64,000 nucleotides of DNA from Apoderus coryli (lineage: Eukaryota; Arthropoda; Insecta; Coleoptera; Attelabidae): contig OU452199.1 in the NCBI GenBank assembly GCA_911728435.2, positions 7,078,860-7,142,859 of the forward strand. Reading direction: 5' to 3'. The notes under the pieces were generated by a model. It had not been told where the DNA came from, ran no database searches, and saw only the letters and a list, made by a program, of their open reading frames with translations. Shown piece by piece: positions 58,487 through 64,000 of this stretch. Positions within the stretch are counted from its first letter, which is position 1. Every line of letters begins with the position of its first letter. The position numbers and the translations under genes are program-made.

Positions 58487-58770
58487 GGTGTTTCAAAAAA
58501 GCGCGAAGGTGTGATTTCTCATGTCATTTAATGAAAAAAGTTGCTAAAACATACGTCCGGAAATGCATTGTTTCCAAGAGAGAAGGTGTTGAAGAGTTTT
58601 TTGTAAATAACGGTTTTTTTAAATTAAGTCAAATATCTCCTTACCGATTTCTTTGAAATTTGGCAGCATTTTTGCTAGAAATAAGGATATTATATGGCTT
58701 TAACTAGATCAAAATTATTAAGTCCAGTGATGATAGGAGGGCAACTTTTTAAAAATTGCTGTTATAAAAT
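58487..58770 (+). repeat. Dispersed element fragment, second copy
   Basis: Colinear with 9,510-9,790: ACATACGTCCGGAAATGCAT, TTTTTGTAAATAACGG, CTTACCGATTT and GGCAGCATTTTTGCTAGAAA. It starts TACACGGTGTTTCAAAAAAG. Confidence 0.6.
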
Positions 58771-59172
58771 CTCCACTATCCACTATCAAAAAGCGGCCGG
58801 TCCACATGCAAGCAAGTCGCAATTTGGTGGCTTTCGGGATAGGTTTTTATACTATCCGATAGTGGCTCTCCAAACTGTGTCGATTTGTGAGAAATACTCT
58901 CGACAGTCGCTCTCGAGAGTTTTACTCTCAAGTAGACACCTACCTTTACAGGCGAGTCTCATGTGGCCATTATCCGCGAGTCAAATACTATACTTTATCT
59001 ACAACTATTCATTTCACTAAAAAAATCTAAATTTCCAAAAAATATTTAGATATTGGAAAATATGTAGAAATCTTACAATCATTAGTAAATTAACAAAACT
59101 TATTATATTTTAAATGTAACAGTACTTTTATGTACAAAATTAATTGTAAGCTCACGACAATTAATAACATTT

Positions 59173-59867
59173 ATGGTTTGATTTGAATAAAACGACGTCT
59201 ACTCCCCAAAATGATCTATATATACATGTTAAAACCTTGTTTTAAATGCCAGACATGTTTCGGACTACACGTCCATCATCAGTGGGTTAAGGAACCTTAT
59301 ACAGTATTGTCAGATGTGAGGGTCGTACTTCATACAAATGTTAATAGAGAGTTTTACATTGATTTAAACATTTATACATATCAGTTTGTTGGAAATAAAT
59401 TGAGTTGTTAAATTAATAAAATATAGTTAAATGGTTCGAAATTTGTCAATTATTTTTGTTTTGTGTTTTCTTCTTTTTCTCATTTTTAAAAATAAATTAA
59501 ATTAAAGTTTTACAATCTGGTAAGAGCCCACAACAACAGTATGGCTGTTTGAAGACTCACAAATGAAATAGGACAAAATGTCGAGTGGCGAGTCGACAAA
59601 TTTCGAACCATTTAACTAGGTATATTTTATTAATTTAACAACTCAATTTATTTCCAACAAAGTGATATGTATAAACGTTTAAATCAATGTAAAACTCTCT
59701 ATTAAAATTTGTATGAAGTACGACCCTCACATTTGACAATACTGTATAAGGTTCCTTAAGCCACTGATGATGGACGTGTAGTCCGAAACATGTCTGACAT
59801 TTAAAACACGGTTTTAACGTGTATATATGGATCATTTTGTGGAGTAGACGTCGTTTTATTCAAATCA
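59173..59867. repeat. Hairpin element with hammerhead-like core
   Basis: Arms of about 274 bp (59,173-59,446 and 59,593-59,867) are inverted copies with a 146-bp spacer. The right arm has CTGATGA at 59,764, GGAC...GTCC as stem II and GAAAC (59,785) in that order; the left arm has the same on the minus strand. Stem III is short, with a C-U mismatch, and no stem I was found beside the core, so it is hammerhead-like only. The short frames in the two arms are mirror copies and not genes. Confidence 0.75.
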
Positions 59868-59869
59868 TA

Positions 59870-62100
59870 CTATTCACTCCTCGATAGATGGATTACTTCA
59901 GAAAAAAAAACATTTATGGTTGTTGCAGAATTTATAATAACATCAGTGCTTTTATTGGTAATCGAAAAATTGCTACCGCTGTGAAGACGTAGATGAACAT
60001 TGATTTGCATTCGAAATACTAGTAGAATTTGGATTGATTTGATGCATAATTTTGTAAGTTATTTTTCTTGGAGTCAGCAATATAGCCTTCAGCTACAGTG
60101 GCTGATCTCGAACCACCTTGACGTTTTAGGGCTGTAGTATTAGAAAGTGCTAGAAGATCGCAAGGCAATGGCCTGTGTATTTTTCTGGACTTGGTAGTTT
60201 CAAAAATTCTGCCATGTATTTACCCATGTTCCCAAATTTATTTATGCCAATAATTTAATTTTTACATTTTCCATTTTGAAAATTTAGGAAAAAGGATCTT
60301 GATAAGTTGGATGGTGTGAACCTACATATTTTTTACGATATTATAAAAATCTCCGGTAATGGTAAAAATTCTGGGAACTTTCTTCTTCGTCACTGGAACA
60401 GATACATTTATGCAGCCGTCAAAGAATTGTATATCGCCTCTTTTCATTTGATATAACTCGTTTGATCGACAGGACAGGACTCCCATTATTAATACAACCT
60501 ATAAAAATCAAATAAATGTTTATTCAATTAAATTGTAACGTATTTATAGGTATAGTCTTTCTAATTTTAGTTTAAAATGATATAAAAAAGCACAACTCGA
60601 TATCCCTTTGTAATGTCAATACCGACCATAGCCGTCCATAGGCGCACCCTTTTAACTTTTCATAACGATGTACAATATTTTAAAAATCCTTTAGGTATTA
60701 ACAATTGTATGTTCATTTGTATAAAAGTGTAGTGTATTTTTCCTTGCCGCTCCAACACGGCAACATATAAACCTACGCTGAAAAAGACTGTTTTTGTTTT
60801 TTGAAGTTTAGACATACGTACCTAGTCCATATTCGAACAGCAAGGAACATATCTCTATAATAATTAATACTATTGTTAATACTTGTTGTGCATATAAGTA
60901 GATACATTTAAAATAATATGCTTCTGATATTATAAACTCACAATAAATTTTACTCACTTAGTCAGTGACATTTTCTATAGAACTTAATAATGTTATAATA
61001 TGTGTATTCGTCACTTCATTATTTTTAAACCTTAACTCATGATAAATATTTAAAAGACGTTGGCTTTGCACATAATATAAATCTTGATGCTTAAACTCCC
61101 AACGTGTCCCGCTCGTGTCGTATACCGTGTCGTATATAAGCCGTGTCTGATACAGTGACTGCAAAAAGTTTCATCCACTTGAGGTTTTATTAAAAATTAT
61201 TATCTAATTTGATAGATCTTCTTTCTATTCTATTATGCCACCGTGTTTTCCTGTCGGACACAAATTTTCTTGTTTAAATTCCACATTAAGTCTTCGCCAT
61301 ACCATAAGATGTCCATCCGATTATATTTAGATTAATCTGAGAATATAACACTTTGCCAAAAATTATTCGTTTCATTCATACATTTATTTGAAAACTCTTT
61401 TGTTCCATTAATCATTAACCCAATACTTTTTCCAGTCACTGTACTTTTATTACTGTCGGTATCCTATGGCAGGCATGATTTATTTATTATACGTTTTATA
61501 TACGAGGGAGAAATGTATTAAAAAACGCTGCATTCGATGCCCTTCTGATGCACAGATTTCTGGAGGAGTACATGAAATTTCGTTTTCACTCTCAGAATCG
61601 ATTAAAATTCGCATTTAACACAATTTAATCTCTACGCTAAACTGTAAAATTATTGCAAACGTCAAATATTTCTTATTTGTGTCAAATGCAAATGCTCTAG
61701 TTGTCGTAGTAACAATAATCTAAGCAAGCTCGAATACCTATGTATAAAAATTTATATTCCACGGGTGTGGAATATTATGAAACTCATATTCCACACCTGT
61801 GTAATATGAGTTACATTTTGTACCTAGTTTCTCAAGCAAAATACGTCTATTAATAAATAGGCGTAGATAAAATACAATTTTGTTTAATAACTGCAATAAC
61901 ACTTAATATACATCGCAAATAGACAAACATATTGGATCGTATTAATTAGATTCGTTGAGTTAATGTAACATTATTAATCAACTAATTTTATTAGTATTTT
62001 GTGCCTAAAAATCAGGTAAAAAAAGATAAGCAAAATATTGGAAATATACAATAATCTTCAATCATCAAATAGTAGTAAACTTCTCATTGATTTTTTCTTT
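59870..62100. other. Intergenic DNA, minor hairpin
   Basis: A short hairpin (TATTCCACGGGTGTGGAATA and a related inverted copy, 61,757-61,812) is the only structure seen. No exon or transposase was recognised. Confidence 0.35.
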
Positions 62101-62227
62101 CTATACATACAGGGTGTCCCACCGGGAATCAAACGATCTGTATATATTTATATATTTTTGTTTTTGTTTTACAGTATTTTTAGGTATATATTATTAAAAT
62201 TAAAATACAATATTTGTTATCAGGTTT

Positions 62228-62310
62228 CTGTGGCGTCATTTGTAGAGCGTTCGCTTCAAATGCGAAAGGTTAGGGGTTCGATGCCCAGCTCTGGCAATAC
62301 TTTTTTGAAA
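62228..62310 (+). repeat. tRNA-derived SINE head
   Basis: GTGGCGTCATTTGTAGAGCG (box A) and GGGGTTCGATGCCC (box B) flank a TTCGC-TTCAAAT-GCGAA stem-loop with a CAA anticodon position. A T-run follows CTCTGGCA, as in the fragment at 19,860. No paired acceptor stem was seen, so a functional tRNA is unlikely. Confidence 0.55.
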
Positions 62311-62399
62311 TTTTTTTTTCTAATTTTTTTTTTTAATTTTTTTGTTGAACTATGTCGACGGGGGCAGATGAAGTAAAATAGTTATGAGCTATTGACATT

Positions 62400-63230
62400 T
62401 CCGGTTATAATAAGCAATTGTACTATAGAGACAAAAGTTGGGGAATCCATTGGGCTCTGAAAATTAAATTTAAATTACAGGACATTGGCGTACCAAACCT
62501 GGGAAAATAACACCGTGTATGATTATTATGTCACCAAAATATCACCAGTTATTGCCCTTCGACATGTAGATATATTGCGTAAAAACAAATGAAACAATTT
62601 GTATCAAAATAATAATAAAAGTTATTGTAATTCCATCGTACGCATTGTGCATATATAAATAGATGCTTTGTGTTTTGTGGCGTTTTTCTACGATTAGTTT
62701 TCTTACAGAAAATTACATGTTTCGGTCGAGGTTAGGTCGTCATACTTGAATTTGAAAGGCAACTATTTTATAAAAAACATTTTAGGTCGTTGTTAAATCA
62801 TTCACTCTAAGAAACACAAAGCAGCATTCATATATATTATTTAAGTTCAGCGTGCGATATTTGACTTTAAATATAGGGTGTCCCCAAATAAGAGGTCAAT
62901 TTCCCACATTTTACTTGAACAAAACTAATTTGCAAAGTTTTGTAACGGTGAAAATCCCAACGGTTAATATTATATCCTTCTTTTATCAACGTCATCTCCA
63001 TCACCGACCACGGATTGACAAGTAATGCGTAAACCGGTGTGGCGAGTTTTAATGTAAGTATGTTCACGTAAACTTATTGCTCTGAAGGACCGGATGATCA
63101 ACGAAACGTTAGTATAGTAAGTATAAACAGAAATGAGCTTTATAAAGTTTTTTTTGTATTATATCAATTTATCTATCCTTATGGGAAGATATCAAAATAT
63201 TGTTTAAGAGCGGGATTCGAATACAATCGA
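62400..63230. other. Intergenic DNA, nothing recognised
   Basis: Contains an ATAGGGTGTCCCCAAATAAG terminus near 62,872, another possible mariner-type end. No frame is supported. Confidence 0.35.
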
Positions 63231-63237
63231 TTTGCAG

Positions 63238-63500
63238 ATATATTTTTGTAGATAGAAATCTCCACTAATACGTATCTGGTGGCAAAATTTTTGATAGGAT
63301 TTAAAGAGTAAAGATGGGATTAGGTAATGAAGTTGAAATATTAAATAGTTCGCTCAGAAAAAGTTACACAAAGTTAAAAAATCAAATTTCGACTTTGCAG
63401 GCATATTTTTGACGAACCAAATCTCCACTAATATATATCTGGTAGCAAAACTTTTGATAGGGTGGTTTTAGGTAATGAGGTATTGGTTTGAAAATATGAT
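63238..63500 (+). repeat. Diverged tandem pair
   Basis: AAATCTCCACTAATACGTAT and AAATCTCCACTAATATATAT head two similar segments (63,238-63,340 and 63,403-63,500), each going on to TCTGGT-GCAAAA-TTTTGATAGG and TTAGGTAATGA. Confidence 0.6.
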
Positions 63501-64000
63501 CATCTAAGTAGTCAACGCTTAATAAATTCATGCACGTCGATGCCCAGCATAAACCATAGGGACTATTATTAGTGAACCCTGATTTTTCTAAGAAAAATCA
63601 TCAAAATTGCACACACACACACATCATTTTCTCAAACCCTGAGATTTGTAATCAGTGGACCTCAAAAAACAGCAAAGAATCTCTGGTTGGTAGATATACT
63701 TGTTAATTTGTCACACCGTGTATACAAATAGAGAAATAACAAACAATTCAGCGTCCTTAAAAAAATTGGTTTCACTATTTTTAACACAAAAAGGAAATGA
63801 TATTTTGTAATAGACGTATTAAAAGCAAAAGACAGAACATGACACCGTATAGTGGTACTAAACCAACTTCCCGATTAACCCTGTATTATGCACAAAAGTA
63901 CGTCACACCTGTTTGCCTTGTGTTTTTCGCAATGGGCTTGTGAGCATGTTGAGTAAATACCTTATACGACAGCTTGAGGGGCACAACTTTTACCTTTTAC

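Noticed and set aside
59211..59835. Two 66-codon frames as a gene pair
   Set aside because: They are mirror translations of the arms of an inverted repeat; no splice or family support.
62228..62310. Possible tRNA-Leu(CAA) gene
   Set aside because: Boxes A and B and an anticodon-like loop are present, but no paired acceptor stem was seen, and the same box B end occurs at 19,860 with a different head, so a SINE is more likely.

Overview
This is an AT-rich, intron-containing, repeat-dense animal nuclear sequence. The recognisable host genes (a TAL1/LYL1-type bHLH gene, a THAP-domain gene, a DUF4792/DUF4793 membrane protein gene), short GT-AG introns, and Tc1/mariner, hAT, LINE and SINE remnants all fit an insect. 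A beetle-like genome is my guess, but the sequence does not prove the order. Most long open frames are fragments of mobile elements, and the real genes are split into small exons that were reassembled here by reading splice sites.

Layout. 1.3-9.5 kb is a very large palindrome: two arms of about 3.4 kb, in inverted orientation around a 1.3 kb spacer, each carrying a copy of the same spliced gene. The copies are transcribed outward (divergently), have an internally duplicated exon, and carry hammerhead-like hairpins in the introns. 10.1-12.6 kb is a decayed non-LTR retrotransposon. 15-19 kb holds a hAT-like non-autonomous element, a SINE and a LINE tail. 19.2-31 kb is a host gene on the + strand (APD1-4-type N and M domains, C-terminal membrane helix) with six recognisable coding exons. 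Its introns hold nested foldback elements, Tc1/mariner pieces, a Tc1-type element whose end coincides with a splice donor, and a whole minus-strand THAP-domain gene. The THAP gene's intron contains a block of about 0.8 kb of 337-bp units with two identical canonical type-I hammerhead ribozymes.

31-46 kb is mostly mobile DNA: LINE 3' fragments, a mariner-type element with clear terminal inverted repeats, a 2.4 kb DNA element (38,394-40,805) with an intact 566-residue protein and TTA target duplications, a split and interrupted minus-strand TE-type gene, and a 2.3 kb hAT-type element with an 8-bp target duplication and a nested LINE piece. 46.3 kb has one convincing but unidentified terminal exon on the minus strand. 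50.1-51.5 kb is a decayed hAT transposase gene. 52.6-57.9 kb is the complete three-coding-exon TAL1/HLH3B-like gene. 57.9-64 kb is repeats only, including a hairpin element with hammerhead-like cores.

The host genes do not form a pathway; they are neighbours. The most unusual items are the gene-bearing palindrome, the hammerhead-ribozyme units in the THAP intron, the 566-residue-protein DNA element, and the transposon end at a splice donor of the APD-type gene.
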